DNA of 64,000 nucleotides from Micromonospora vinacea (GCF_015751785.1 NZ_JADOTY010000001.1:2232001-2296000), one strand, 5' to 3'; numbered from the stretch's first letter, positions 48,413-58,569 are shown. Notes: a model not told the origin generated them from the sequence alone. Program-made: numbers and translations.

Positions 48413-49053
48413 GGCTGCTGTCGCTGTCGCTGTCGCCGCCTGGCGAGCGCGCCGGCCACCAGGATTCCGCCGCCGCCGGCCACCGCCACGACGAGCGGGT
48501 GCCAGCCCGGCCCGGCGATCGCCCCGATCAGGTTGATCACGCTGATCCAGACGCCGAGGCGGAACAGGTCCTGGTCCAGCCAGACCGCCCCGCCGGCCAT
48601 GTGCAGCGCGCCGGTCAGCCCGACGGCGGTCGCCGACCAGAGCAGCGCCGCCAGGTCGTGCGGCAGGTGCTCGGAGATCCGGCCCAGCCCCGCGTAGACG
48701 CTCACCGAACCGAGGGCCCAGGCGTAGCCGTACCACTGCCCTCGCCGGGCGGAGTCGCCGGTCACCTGGCCGTAGGCCCGCACGCTGACCACTGCCTGGA
48801 TCGCTCCGGCGGCCGCGAGCAGTACGAACAGGACGGTCAGTGGCAGCCAGCTCGGCAGGTGGACCAGCGCTCGGTCACCGGGGGAGAACCGGAGGAAGAA
48901 CAGCCCGAAACCGACCAGCCAGGCGACACCCCACGGCCAGTAGAGCAGGCGGGCATCGGGATCGAGCCGGCGTGCCGTCGCCGACCGTTGGTCCTGGATC
49001 AGCCGGAGTGCCGCCGCGGCGTCGGTGGGCGGTGAATCATCGTCGAGGTCCAC
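48409..49053 (-). CDS. membrane protein, first gene of an ABC exporter operon
   Basis: 214 residues from GTG 49053. A hydrophilic N-terminus (DDDSPPTDAAAALRLIQDQRS) precedes about six hydrophobic segments (LLYWPWGVAWLVGFGLFFL; LPLTVLFVLLAAAGAIQAVV; YGYAWALGSVSVYAGL; LLWSATAVGLTGALHMAGG; FRLGVWISVINLIGAIAG; LVVAVAGGGGILVAGALA). I do not recognise the family. TAAAGT at 49061-49066 stands 7 bases before the GTG without a ribosome site, so a leaderless transcript is likely. Confidence 0.75.
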   Translation of the reverse strand: MDLDDDSPPTDAAAALRLIQDQRSATARRLDPDARLLYWPWGVAWLVGFGLFFLRFSPGDRALVHLPSWLPLTVLFVLLAAAGAIQAVVSVRAYGQVTGDSARRGQWYGYAWALGSVSVYAGLGRISEHLPHDLAALLWSATAVGLTGALHMAGGAVWLDQDLFRLGVWISVINLIGAIAGPGWHPLVVAVAGGGGILVAGALARRRQRQRQQP

Positions 49054-49060
49054 GCAAACT

Positions 49061-49066
49061 ACTTTA
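49061..49066 (-). promoter_or_regulatory. -10 element of a probable leaderless promoter
   Basis: On the minus strand TAAAGT ends 7 bases before GTG 49053. Such spacing puts the transcription start at or next to the start codon. No convincing -35. Confidence 0.45.
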
Positions 49067-49188
49067 CGGCACAAAGTCGAGCTGAGTGACCCCGTCATCA
49101 CCGGTCGGGACCCCCGCTCGCGGCGGGCAGTGCCTATGGTGGGGAGTCGTGGCGACTGACCCGTCGCACAGGCCACAGGGGAGGGTCC

Positions 49189-49584
49189 GTGTCAAGCCCG
49201 AGCAATGAGCTGGAGGTCCAGCCGGAGGCCCTGACGGCGTTCGCCGCGGGGTCCAAGGATCGGGCGGCCCGTTTCCGCGAGCTGCACCGCGCCTTCGGCG
49301 ACGGGCACGTGCCCCGGCACGCCTTCGGGGTGATGCCGGCGTCCTTCAACCTCGCGGCGACGTACGCCGAGCAGTTCGAGGCGTGCCTGCAGGGGCTCGC
49401 CGACGGCGCCGAGATGATGGCGGACATCGCGGAGGGGGTCAGTGACACCGCCGCCGCCTACACCGGCACCGACGCGGCCACCACCGACCTGTTCGTGCCC
49501 GGCCGCCCGCCCGCCCCCGACGTCATAGCGCCGGGCCCCTGGTCGGGTGGCACCGGCGCTCCGAGCGGGCCGGTGCCCGCATGA
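49189..49584 (+). CDS. EspC/WXG-type type VII secretion-associated protein
   Basis: 131 residues from GTG 49189 (GGGGAGGG upstream). Helical hairpin pattern: ELEVQPEALTAFAAGSKDRAARFRELHRAF, a short turn region, then FNLAATYAEQFEACLQGLADGAEMMADIAEGVSDTAAAYTGTDAAT. The ~100-residue two-helix length and the YxxxD-like Tyr near the C-terminal end of helix 2 (AAAYTGTD) resemble EspC-type ESX substrates (DUF2580). A Pro/Gly-rich tail follows. It overlaps the next gene by 4 bp (ATGA). Confidence 0.72.
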   Translation: MSSPSNELEVQPEALTAFAAGSKDRAARFRELHRAFGDGHVPRHAFGVMPASFNLAATYAEQFEACLQGLADGAEMMADIAEGVSDTAAAYTGTDAATTDLFVPGRPPAPDVIAPGPWSGGTGAPSGPVPA

Positions 49585-50507
49585 GCACCGAGGCGTTGCA
49601 GCGCAACAGGACCTACTTCGAGCAGATCGTGTCGGGCACCCCCGACCCCTTCAAGCCGCTCTCCAACGCGGTGCTCTGGCCGTTCGAGCAGTTGCTGGAG
49701 CTGGTCGCCGGCGAACCGGACGACCTGATGCGGGCCGCGCAGCTCTGCCTGGACACCGGCGCGGCGGTCCGGGACATCGCCGGTGACCAGATCGCCGACC
49801 GGGCCCGGTTGCGCGGCGCCTGGACGGGCGACGCCGCCGAGAGCTTCCATGCCTCGATGGAGTCGGTGGAGGCGGCGATCGAGGAGTTGGCCCAGGGGCT
49901 CGACGGCACCAAGGACGTGCTGGTCGAGGCGGCGAACGCGGCGGTGGACGCGTTCAACCTGCTGGTCGAGCTGATCCTCGAGTTCCTGCTCTGGTTCCTC
50001 ACCGAGGTGATCATCGCGGCGGTGGCCGCAGCGCTGAGCGCCGGCGTCTCGCTGGCCGCCACCGTGGTCCGGGTGCTGGCCCGGCTGGCCACCACAGTGG
50101 GTCGGATGGTCAAGATCGTCGCTCGGTTCGCCGAGGTGCTCACCCGCCTCGCCGCCCGGCTGGGCAAGGTCGCCGGGCAGCTCCGCAAGTACGCGGACAC
50201 CGTCATGGAGATCAAGCGGCGGAAGAAGCAGTACAAGCTGCTCAGCAAGGGTGGCTGGACGCCCGAGGGGCGTGCCTTCCAGGTCGAGAAGTTCAAGACC
50301 CTCTTTCCCGGCAAGTTCGTCATCAACCAGGTCTCGCCGGTCAACATCCCCGGCTTCGGCGGCGCCCTGCTGGACACCGGCGTGGGTCTGCACGACATCT
50401 CCGACGGGCACAAGGACCGCAACTACCTGGTGGACGGCACGTACAGCGAAGACCTGGGCCCGTACACAGTGGGTGTGCAGAATGTCTTCGACTCCATCGT
50501 GAACTGA
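49581..50507 (+). CDS. WXG100-type N-terminal protein with hydrophobic middle and unknown C-terminus
   Basis: 308 residues. Residues ~60-135 form a WXG-like helical pair (RLRGAWTGDAAESFHASMESVEAAIEELAQGL). A long hydrophobic stretch follows (~135-175: LLVELILEFLLWFLTEVIIAAVAAALSAGVSLAATVV), then basic helices and a C-terminal ~90-residue part of its own kind (TLFPGKFVINQVSPVNIPGFGG ... VDGTYSEDLGPYTVGVQNVFDSIVN). LXG/WXG proteins with a hydrophobic centre and a unique end are often type VII-exported toxins or effectors. I see no toxin motif; the following gene is a YbaB-like protein, not an obvious immunity protein. Confidence 0.7.
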   Translation: MSTEALQRNRTYFEQIVSGTPDPFKPLSNAVLWPFEQLLELVAGEPDDLMRAAQLCLDTGAAVRDIAGDQIADRARLRGAWTGDAAESFHASMESVEAAIEELAQGLDGTKDVLVEAANAAVDAFNLLVELILEFLLWFLTEVIIAAVAAALSAGVSLAATVVRVLARLATTVGRMVKIVARFAEVLTRLAARLGKVAGQLRKYADTVMEIKRRKKQYKLLSKGGWTPEGRAFQVEKFKTLFPGKFVINQVSPVNIPGFGGALLDTGVGLHDISDGHKDRNYLVDGTYSEDLGPYTVGVQNVFDSIVN

Positions 50508-50516
50508 GAGGCAGCC

Positions 50517-50861
50517 ATGACCTTCCCCGCCCTGGACCGAATCGAGGCGCTGGCTCGCAACCTGGACGGATGGCAGCGGCAACTCGCCGACCGGATGGCG
50601 GAGTTGGAGCAGACCAGCGCCGAGGGCGTCAGCGACTCCGGCCTGGTGCGGGTCACCGCCGCCGCCGACGGCAAGATCGTCTCCACGGAGCTGAACGCGC
50701 GGGCGATGCGACTGGATTCCTACAGCCTGGCCGAGGAGTTCACCGCCGCCGCCAACCGGGCGCAGGAGGCCGCCGCGGCCCAGGTCCGGGAGTTGGTCGG
50801 TGAGGTCATCGGCGCTCCGGGCGCCGGGCCGCGCCAGCCCGACGACCACGAGGGGCGCTGA
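50517..50861 (+). CDS. YbaB/EbfC family protein
   Basis: 114 residues from ATG 50517. The YbaB pattern is short: LARNLDGWQRQLADRMAELEQTSAEGVSDSGLVRVTAAADGKIVSTELNARAM, then a helix (LAEEFTAAANRAQEAAAAQVRELVGEVIG). YbaB proteins form DNA-binding dimers, and mycobacterial ESX loci encode relatives (EspL). It ends with the start of the next gene (TGATG). Confidence 0.75.
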   Translation: MTFPALDRIEALARNLDGWQRQLADRMAELEQTSAEGVSDSGLVRVTAAADGKIVSTELNARAMRLDSYSLAEEFTAAANRAQEAAAAQVRELVGEVIGAPGAGPRQPDDHEGR

Positions 50862-51472
50862 TGACTGTCGACGAGAGCCAGGCACGGTACGTCGACGGGA
50901 TCACCCGACTGTTGCCGGCCGGGGAGCAGGTTCGCGCGGTGGCCCAGGTTCGAGCGGGCGGCGGGCTGACCCCGGCGCCACCCCCGCAGCCGTCGACGCC
51001 ACCCGCCACCGGTGGGCCCGGCTTCCTGGGCGTCCTGCTCAACGTGCTCTCACCGAACATCACCTTCGGTAGGGCGGACAACGCCGTCGACTGGCTCTTC
51101 TTCGGCGTCGGAGGTCGAGGCGAGCCAGGCTCCCAAGCGTCAGTGCTGCACCACGCGGCTACCGTGGCGACGAAGGGCACGGGCCTCCGAACCCTCGTGC
51201 TGGCGGTCACCGACCAGCGGCTGCTGCTCGGCGCGACAGCACCCGTCGGGCTGCTCTCCAGTTCGGCGGCGGACGAACGGGCGCAGGCCGACATCGAACT
51301 GCTCGGGTCCGTCCCACGCACCACCGTCACCGCCCGGTTCGGCAGGTACCGGTTGAACTGGAAGCGGCTGCGGCTCGATTTCGCCGACGGCTCGTGGCTG
51401 TCGTTCCACGTGCCGCTGGCCGAGTCCGGCCGCCCGCTGCGGGAGATCGCGGCCGCCCTGTCAGCCGGCTGA
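50861..51472 (+). CDS. hypothetical protein of the type VII-like cluster
   Basis: 203 residues from ATG 50861. The first ~60 residues are mixed, including a Pro-rich stretch (PAPPPQPSTPPATGGPG), the rest looks like an antiparallel beta structure (TLVLAVTDQRLLLGATA ... RTTVTARFGRYRLNWKRLRLDFADGSWLSFHVPLAESGRPLREIAAAL), reminiscent of PH-like or GRAM-like domains that sense or bind other proteins or lipids. I cannot assign a family. It overlaps the end of the convergent HelD-like gene by 12 bp. Confidence 0.6.
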   Translation: MTVDESQARYVDGITRLLPAGEQVRAVAQVRAGGGLTPAPPPQPSTPPATGGPGFLGVLLNVLSPNITFGRADNAVDWLFFGVGGRGEPGSQASVLHHAATVATKGTGLRTLVLAVTDQRLLLGATAPVGLLSSSAADERAQADIELLGSVPRTTVTARFGRYRLNWKRLRLDFADGSWLSFHVPLAESGRPLREIAAALSAG

Positions 51473-53713
51473 CCCGTCGACGAGCGGTGCGGGCAGCGGC
51501 GCAACGTGCAGCACCGCCAGCCGGGACACCGCCCGGGTGAGCACCACGTACAGCCGGTGCAGCCCGCGCGGCTCGGCCGCGACGATCGCGGCCGGCTCGA
51601 CCACCACCACGTGGTCGTACTCAAGGCCCTTGACCAGCGTCGCCGGCACCACGGTGACCCGCTCCGCGGCCGCCACGTCGTCGGCGGTCGCGGTCTCGAC
51701 ACCGGCCTCGGCCAGGGCCGCGCGGAGGCCGTCGACCGCGTCGTCCGCGGCGATCACACCGACCGAGCCGTCGTGGGCGAGCGCCGCGCGCACCTCGGCC
51801 ACCGTCGCCGAGGTCAGGTCGGTCACCGTACGCACGTCCAGGCCGCCGTCGTGGCGCAGCGACTCGGCCGGCGGTACGTCCACAGCGAGCGCCGGGAGCA
51901 GCAGGTTCGCGAAGGCGACGACCGCGGCGGGCACCCGGAAACCGATTGTCAACGGCACCACCACCGCGTCCGGCTTACCCAGGTGGGCAAGCGACTCCCT
52001 CCAGTCCGTCGCCGCCCACGGCGCGGTGCCCTGGGCGAGGTCACCCAGGAGCGTGACCGAACCGTGCTCGCTGCGCCGGGCGATGGCCCGGCACTGCATC
52101 GGGGAGAGGTCCTGCGCCTCGTCCACCACCACGTGCCCGAACCCGGAGAGCCGTTCCAGCAGCCCGGTCGCCTCGTCGATCAGCACCGCGTCGGCAGCGG
52201 TCCAGCGGGTCGCCTTCGGCGTGCGGGCCGGCTTCGCCCAGGTCAGCTGCGCCTGCTCGGAGTCGCTGAGCAGGCCGTCCGCCGCGGCGGCGAGCCGGGC
52301 CGGATCGGAGAACAGACCGTGCACCAGCCCTTCCGGGGTGAGCGCCGGCCAGACCGCGTCCAGGAAGTCGAGCACCGGCCGGCAGCGGCTCATCCGACGA
52401 AGCCAGGCATCGCTGGGCGACTCCGCACGCCGCGCCTCGGCCTGCCGTTGCAGCAGGCTCACCACCCGCGCCTGAACGCGTTCCCGACCCGTGCCGTACG
52501 GCAGCCCCTCCCGGCGGGTCTCCTCGACGATCCGGTGCAACGGCTCGATCCCGATCCGCCAGCGGAACGACCCGTCCGACACGGTGATCGACTCGGTAGG
52601 GGTGCTGATCTGCGCCTGCACCGCGCGCCGCAGCACGCTCGCCATCCGTACGTCGTGTTTGAGCGCGGCCACTGCCGGCGCCTCGACCGCCCGCACCGGC
52701 ACCCGGGAGATCAACTCCTCCACCGTGGCCTGCTCGACCTCCACCTCACCGAGCGCCGGCAGCACCGCCGCGATGTACGACAGGAACGCCCGGTTCGGCC
52801 CGACGATCAGCACACCCGCCCGCCGCAACCGCTCCCGGTGCAGGTAGAGCAGGTACGCGGCCCGGTGCAGACCCACAGCCGTCTTCCCCGTACCCGGCGC
52901 GCCCTGCACGCAGATCGAGTCGGCGAGATCAGCCCGGACCAGCTCGTCCTGCTCCGGCTGGATCGTGGCGACGATGTCCCGCATCGGCCCGACGCGCGGA
53001 CGCTCGATCTCGGCGGTGAGGATCCGACTGGTCGTACCGAGCTCCTCGCCCCGATCCAGCCGCTCATCCTCGAAGCTGGTCAACACACCATTGCTGAACC
53101 CGAACCGCCGCCGAACCGCCACCCCCTGGGGATCCCGCACACTCGCCCGGTAGAACGAACGGGAGACCGGCGCCCGCCAGTCCAGCACCAACGGCTCGCC
53201 ACGATCGTCGGTGACATGCCGCCGCCCCACGTGATACCGCCGCCCGTGATGATCACCGCTGTGGTCGGGCGCGGTCGGGTCGCTCGCCGGCCTGCTGGCT
53301 GTGGGCCTGGCGCTCGTGGTGCCGTTGTCCGTGGTCCCGTTGTTCGTGGTGCTGCTGCTCGTGGTGCCGTTGTTCGTGGTCTCGCTGTCGGTGGTCCTGC
53401 TGTTCGTGGTTGCGCTGTCGGTGGTGCCGTTGTTCGGGGCGTCGGCGAAGTCGAGGCGGCCGAAGAAGAGCGGAGTGGTCGGGTCGTCGGCCAGCTCGGC
53501 CACCCGACGGGCCAGGGTGCGGCCGAGCGTCTCGGCCGCGTACGCGTCGCCGGCCACCTGGTCACCGGTGGCGAACAGAGACTCGGCCCGCTCCCGCATC
53601 CGAGCCAGCGCCGCCCGCGAGGTCGTGAGGTGTGCACGTTCGGCGGCCAGGTCCGCGTCGAGGTCGGTGTCGAGTCGGGGTTCGAGCTGGGGGTCGAGGT
53701 CAAGTGCGGGCAT
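51461..53713 (-). CDS. HelD-like superfamily 1 helicase with Thr/Asn-rich insertion
   Basis: 750 residues from ATG 53713. N-terminal coiled coil (ERAHLTTSRAALARMRERAES), then at ~92-137 a low-complexity insert of NGTTD/SATTN-like pentads encoded by a 15-bp minisatellite, then the UvrD-like core: QGAPGTGKTAVGLHRAAYLLY (Walker A Lys277), VDEAQDLSPMQ, GDLAQG, IGFRVPAAVVAFAN, TLVKGLEYDHVVVVEPA and LYVVLTRAVSRLAVLH. The coiled coil before the 1A domain, and absence of a UvrD-type accessory domain, indicate HelD, which removes nucleic acid from RNA polymerase. HelR, a rifampicin-tolerance relative, is another possibility; I see no rifampicin-associated element upstream. Confidence 0.87.
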   Translation of the reverse strand: MPALDLDPQLEPRLDTDLDADLAAERAHLTTSRAALARMRERAESLFATGDQVAGDAYAAETLGRTLARRVAELADDPTTPLFFGRLDFADAPNNGTTDSATTNSRTTDSETTNNGTTSSSTTNNGTTDNGTTSARPTASRPASDPTAPDHSGDHHGRRYHVGRRHVTDDRGEPLVLDWRAPVSRSFYRASVRDPQGVAVRRRFGFSNGVLTSFEDERLDRGEELGTTSRILTAEIERPRVGPMRDIVATIQPEQDELVRADLADSICVQGAPGTGKTAVGLHRAAYLLYLHRERLRRAGVLIVGPNRAFLSYIAAVLPALGEVEVEQATVEELISRVPVRAVEAPAVAALKHDVRMASVLRRAVQAQISTPTESITVSDGSFRWRIGIEPLHRIVEETRREGLPYGTGRERVQARVVSLLQRQAEARRAESPSDAWLRRMSRCRPVLDFLDAVWPALTPEGLVHGLFSDPARLAAAADGLLSDSEQAQLTWAKPARTPKATRWTAADAVLIDEATGLLERLSGFGHVVVDEAQDLSPMQCRAIARRSEHGSVTLLGDLAQGTAPWAATDWRESLAHLGKPDAVVVPLTIGFRVPAAVVAFANLLLPALAVDVPPAESLRHDGGLDVRTVTDLTSATVAEVRAALAHDGSVGVIAADDAVDGLRAALAEAGVETATADDVAAAERVTVVPATLVKGLEYDHVVVVEPAAIVAAEPRGLHRLYVVLTRAVSRLAVLHVAPLPAPLVDGSAG
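53306..53440 (-). repeat. 15-bp minisatellite (nine units) in the HelD-like gene
   Basis: Nine consecutive 15-bp units on the + strand mostly ending CGTGGT or CGGTGGT (e.g. CCCGTTGTTCGTGGT at 53336, GCCGTTGTTCGTGGT at 53366, CCTGCTGTTCGTGGT at 53396). As protein they read as five-residue Thr-Thr pentads. In-frame length variation is expected. Confidence 0.85.
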
Positions 53714-53980
53714 GCTGACGTCCCATCGTTCACATCTGCTGCGCGCTCGCGTGTCCGGGGGCGGATGGCCGGCCACCCGGCGCGAAGACGTCCGTTCCGG
53801 TGCAGCTCACCTCGGCCGTCAAGCGGCCTGCAACCATACGCTCCCCGACCCGCCGCATCCAGCGAATTACCGACGCGACCACCCTTCCGAGACGGCGTGT
53901 TACCCGGTCGGGTGTGTCCCCGGGCGATCACGCTCCACCCCAGCGCCGTGGCTTCTCACGCCGCGACCGCCGAGAGAGCC

Positions 53981-54058
53981 GGTGATCGACTCGGCTTTCA
54001 AGAAGTCGCGGTGTCTGGGCCGTTGGGACGGCCCGGTTTCCAGGAAATCGAGTCGATC
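53981..54058. repeat. 78-bp dispersed palindromic element, copy C
   Basis: Same length as copies A and B, but the outer arms are GATCGACTCG / CGAGTCGATC: relative to A and B one base has changed in each arm so that pairing is kept. The inner stem is GGGCCGT / ACGGCCC. Confidence 0.85.
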
Positions 54059-54138
54059 AACGGGAGACGCGACTTGGGGCGGCAGGCCAGCGGGGTTGTC
54101 GTATGTCTGGCGCGGGTCAAGGTCAAGGGCGTGGCCGT

Positions 54139-54277
54139 GGGTCGCGGTCGGCGCGTGTCGCGGTCGCGGGGCGTGGGTCGCGGTCGCGGTCGGCGCGTGT
54201 CGCGGTCGCGGGGTGCGTGTCGCGGTCGCGGGGCGTGGGTCGCGGTCGGCGCGGGTCGCGGTCGCCGGTCGCGGTCT
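54139..54277. repeat. GGTCGC-rich tandem repeat
   Basis: Irregular units of 36-44 bp beginning GGGTCGCGGTCG and containing CGCGTGTCGCGGTCGCGGGG, themselves built on GGTCGC hexamers. The array ends 28 bp before the stop codon of the DUF222-HNH gene (minus strand), so it is in that gene's 3' region. Confidence 0.75.
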
Positions 54278-54304
54278 TGGGTGGCGTGGGCGTGGTCGGC
54301 GGCG

Positions 54305-55555
54305 TCAGCAGCGCAGGTGGTAGAGGTTGCGACGTGGGATGCGCAGCGGGTCGAGCCAGCTGGGCGGGAGGAAGTCAGGTCGACCGTCCGCCGCGACACG
54401 GACCTCCCAGTCGCCGCGGTGGATGAGCCGGTGGTGGTAGCCGCAGAGCAGCACCGCATTGACCAGGGCCGTCGCCCCACCGTCGGCCCAGTGTCGGATG
54501 TGGTGGCCGTCGCACCACCTCGGCGGCCGATCACAACCAGGAAAGGCGCAACCGCCGTCCCGTAGGACCAGCGCGCGCCGCAGCGGGCCGGTGAAGAGCC
54601 GGCGCTGGCGACCGACGTCCAGGACCTGACTGTTGCCGCCGAGCACAGCCGGCAGCACGCCAGCGTCGCAGGCAAGGCGGCGGACCGCACCGGGCGTAAG
54701 GCGCGTGCCGGTCTCGAGTGTCCCGGCGCGTACGCCGTTGAGCAGCTCGTCCAGCGACACGGTCACCACCAGCTGAGGACGGTCGCCACCGTTGTCAGGC
54801 AGTTGGCCCGTGCGGAGCGCCAGTCGGCAGATCTCGCCCAAGGCGTCGGCGCGGCGCTGACCGGGACTGCGGTCGTCGTGCTCACCGGCTGGGGCACAGA
54901 GCGGATCGATCGCCTCGCGGAGCAGGCTCGCGGTTTCGGTGTCGAGGTTGCCGCTGAGGCGTACCTGCCCGTTCTGTTGCTCGGAGAGCGTGACGTGCCG
55001 GCGGGCCTCGGCCCGCTCGGTGGCCCGCTCCAGAGCCTTCAGCTCAGCCTGGTCTGCCAGCTCCGGGGCGACATGCGTGAGGACGCGTTCGCCGAGCCGA
55101 CTGAGGATTGTCGGATCGAAACGGTCGGCCCAGGTGACAAGCAGTTGAGTGGCCTTGTCGGCGACTTCGGGACCGGCCTCGACCGGGAGGGCGGCGATCG
55201 TCTCGGCAACCACTCGCCCCTGCTCGACGGTGATGGCGCCGCTGAGCAGGGCGTCGCGCACCGCCGGCGGGGCGGCGTCGATGGTGGCGGCGAGTTGGAC
55301 CAGCTGGCGCGCGCCGCGACCGGAGAGCCGGAGCCGATCCCGCAGCCAGACTGCCGTGGACGAGGCGCCCTGGGCGACCGCCAGCCCGCGACCGTCCAAC
55401 TCGCGGACCAGGCCGAGCTGAACGGTTGCCAGCCGCTGCGACAACACCTGAGTCGCGTCGAGAGAAGCAAGCAACTCGTCATCGGAGAGCCCCCAGAGCG
55501 TGGTCTCGGCGCAGTCGTCAACAGCACCGCCCACCTGCTCCAACGCCTCCAGCAT
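54305..55555 (-). CDS. DUF222 / HNH endonuclease domain protein
   Basis: 416 residues from ATG 55555. The N-terminal ~290 residues are a DUF222 (13E12-type) domain: LSDDELLASLDATQVLSQRLATVQLGLVRELDGRG, then STAVWLRDRLRLSGRGARQLVQLA. The HNH nuclease domain at the C-terminus has CAFPGCDRPPRWCDGHHIRHWADGGAT and LLCGYHHRLIHRGDWEV, with the catalytic H-N-H histidine in DGHHI and zinc-type cysteines. These are abundant in actinobacteria in many copies and their biological role is unclear, with modified-DNA restriction or homing suggested for some. Confidence 0.9.
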   Translation of the reverse strand: MLEALEQVGGAVDDCAETTLWGLSDDELLASLDATQVLSQRLATVQLGLVRELDGRGLAVAQGASSTAVWLRDRLRLSGRGARQLVQLAATIDAAPPAVRDALLSGAITVEQGRVVAETIAALPVEAGPEVADKATQLLVTWADRFDPTILSRLGERVLTHVAPELADQAELKALERATERAEARRHVTLSEQQNGQVRLSGNLDTETASLLREAIDPLCAPAGEHDDRSPGQRRADALGEICRLALRTGQLPDNGGDRPQLVVTVSLDELLNGVRAGTLETGTRLTPGAVRRLACDAGVLPAVLGGNSQVLDVGRQRRLFTGPLRRALVLRDGGCAFPGCDRPPRWCDGHHIRHWADGGATALVNAVLLCGYHHRLIHRGDWEVRVAADGRPDFLPPSWLDPLRIPRRNLYHLRC

Positions 55556-55716
55556 GAACCCACAATAGAACTGGTGTACGACACTTCCAGGTCAGTGTCG
55601 ATCAATGGATGGACACCGAGTTCGTCGACCATGGCGAGCTGCCCACGCCCTGCTGGTGGTCCGAGCGGGACGTGGGGGTGGTGGCAGGTTGGGGGGCCTG
55701 CCGGGATCATGGGCCT

Positions 55717-56298
55717 ATGACCGAGGCCCGTCCCGATGCGCGCCGGATGATCAGTGACCCGCAGGTGATGCGGGCCCTGGCCCACCCGGCCCGGATCGCG
55801 ATCATGGAATACCTGAGCAGCCGCGAGAGCGGCGGAACCGCGACCGAGCTCGCGGAGATTGTCGGGCTGTCGCCGAGCGCGACCAGTTACCACCTCCGGG
55901 CGCTGGCGAAGTTCGGCCTCGTCGAAGCGGCGCCGAGCAGGGGGGACGCCCGCGAGCGGGTGTGGCGTTTGTTGACTGCGGGTTGGATGGTCGACGCAGG
56001 CCGCGAGGCCGGGCCCGCAGCACGTGCGGCCGAGCAGGCGGTGGTGGAGGCACATGCGCTCCGGGGGATGGAGCGGATTCGGGATTGGTCGCGGCGCGCC
56101 GGGGACGAGCCCGCCGAGTGGTACGACAAGGCGCTGTTCAACGACTCGCTGCTGCTGCTCACCGCGGAGGAGCTGGCCGAGCTGAACGAGGCGGTCCTGG
56201 CGCTGCTCCGGCCGTACCACCCGCGACGGCGGCAAGGTGACCCACCGCCGGGGGCGCGAACCGTCGCCGTGCACTACCGGACGGTGCCCTTGGCATAG
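55717..56298 (+). CDS. ArsR-type winged-helix regulator
   Basis: 193 residues from ATG 55717. The helix-turn-helix reads MISDPQVMRALAHPARIAIMEYLSSRESGGTATELAEIVGLSPSATSYHLRALAKFGLVEAAPSRGDARERVWRLL, an ArsR-type domain (SATSYHLRAL as recognition helix) with a long helical C-terminus that may bind a ligand. It lacks the metal-binding cysteines of ArsR/SmtB. The MFS gene starts 42 bp after its stop behind a 42-bp inverted-repeat operator. A 6-8-6 palindrome GACACT-AGTGTC at 55580-55599 lies upstream of the gene. Confidence 0.88.
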   Translation: MTEARPDARRMISDPQVMRALAHPARIAIMEYLSSRESGGTATELAEIVGLSPSATSYHLRALAKFGLVEAAPSRGDARERVWRLLTAGWMVDAGREAGPAARAAEQAVVEAHALRGMERIRDWSRRAGDEPAEWYDKALFNDSLLLLTAEELAELNEAVLALLRPYHPRRRQGDPPPGARTVAVHYRTVPLA

Positions 56299-56314
56299 GC
56301 AGGGTTGCATGAAT

Positions 56315-56340
56315 CAGTTGTGAAGGATTATTTTCGAAGT

Positions 56341-56356
<16 letters not shown>
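56315..56356. promoter_or_regulatory. 42-bp inverted repeat operator spanning the MFS start codon
   Basis: CAGTTGTGAAGGA (56315-56327) and TCCTTCACAACTG (56344-56356) are perfect 13-base inverted repeats separated by 16 bases holding TATTTT and TTCGAA. The right arm runs over the MFS gene's second codon on. TTGCAT (56305-56310) and TATTTT (56329-56334, 18-bp spacing) fit a promoter with the start site next to the ATG. Likely the binding site of the ArsR-type regulator just upstream. Confidence 0.75.
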
Positions 56357-58514
<2,158 letters not shown>

Positions 58515-58525
58515 CCCGTCGCCCG

Positions 58526-58552
58526 CCGGCCCGTCAGTGGCCCGGGCCGGCA
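58526..58552. terminator. 9-bp stem terminator after mqnA
   Basis: GCCGGCCCG (58526-58534) pairs with CGGGCCGGC (58544-58552) across a 9-base loop. It sits between convergent mqnA and the serine-hydrolase-like genes; a further small CCTGAG/CTCAGG hairpin lies just beyond. Confidence 0.6.
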
Positions 58553-58569
58553 ACGTCAGCCTGAGCGGC

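Larger units (their letters stand above)
53714..54304. other. 591-bp intergenic region between helD-like and DUF222-HNH genes
   Basis: Both flanking genes are on the minus strand. The region holds copy C of the 78-bp palindromic element (53981-54058) and a GGTCGC-rich tandem repeat (54139-54277). Between the two genes I see no convincing coding frame; the remaining ~250 bp upstream of the helicase must contain its promoter, but no hexamer pair stands out. Confidence 0.6.

Noticed and set aside
53714..53980. Rifampicin-associated element upstream of the HelD-like gene, which would mark it as HelR
   Set aside because: I did not find the inverted-repeat motif known to me in this region.
51506..54565. 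A plus-strand frame of more than 1000 codons opposite the HelD-like gene
   Set aside because: Composition is His/Arg/Gln-rich antisense with no motif, while the minus strand has intact helicase motifs.
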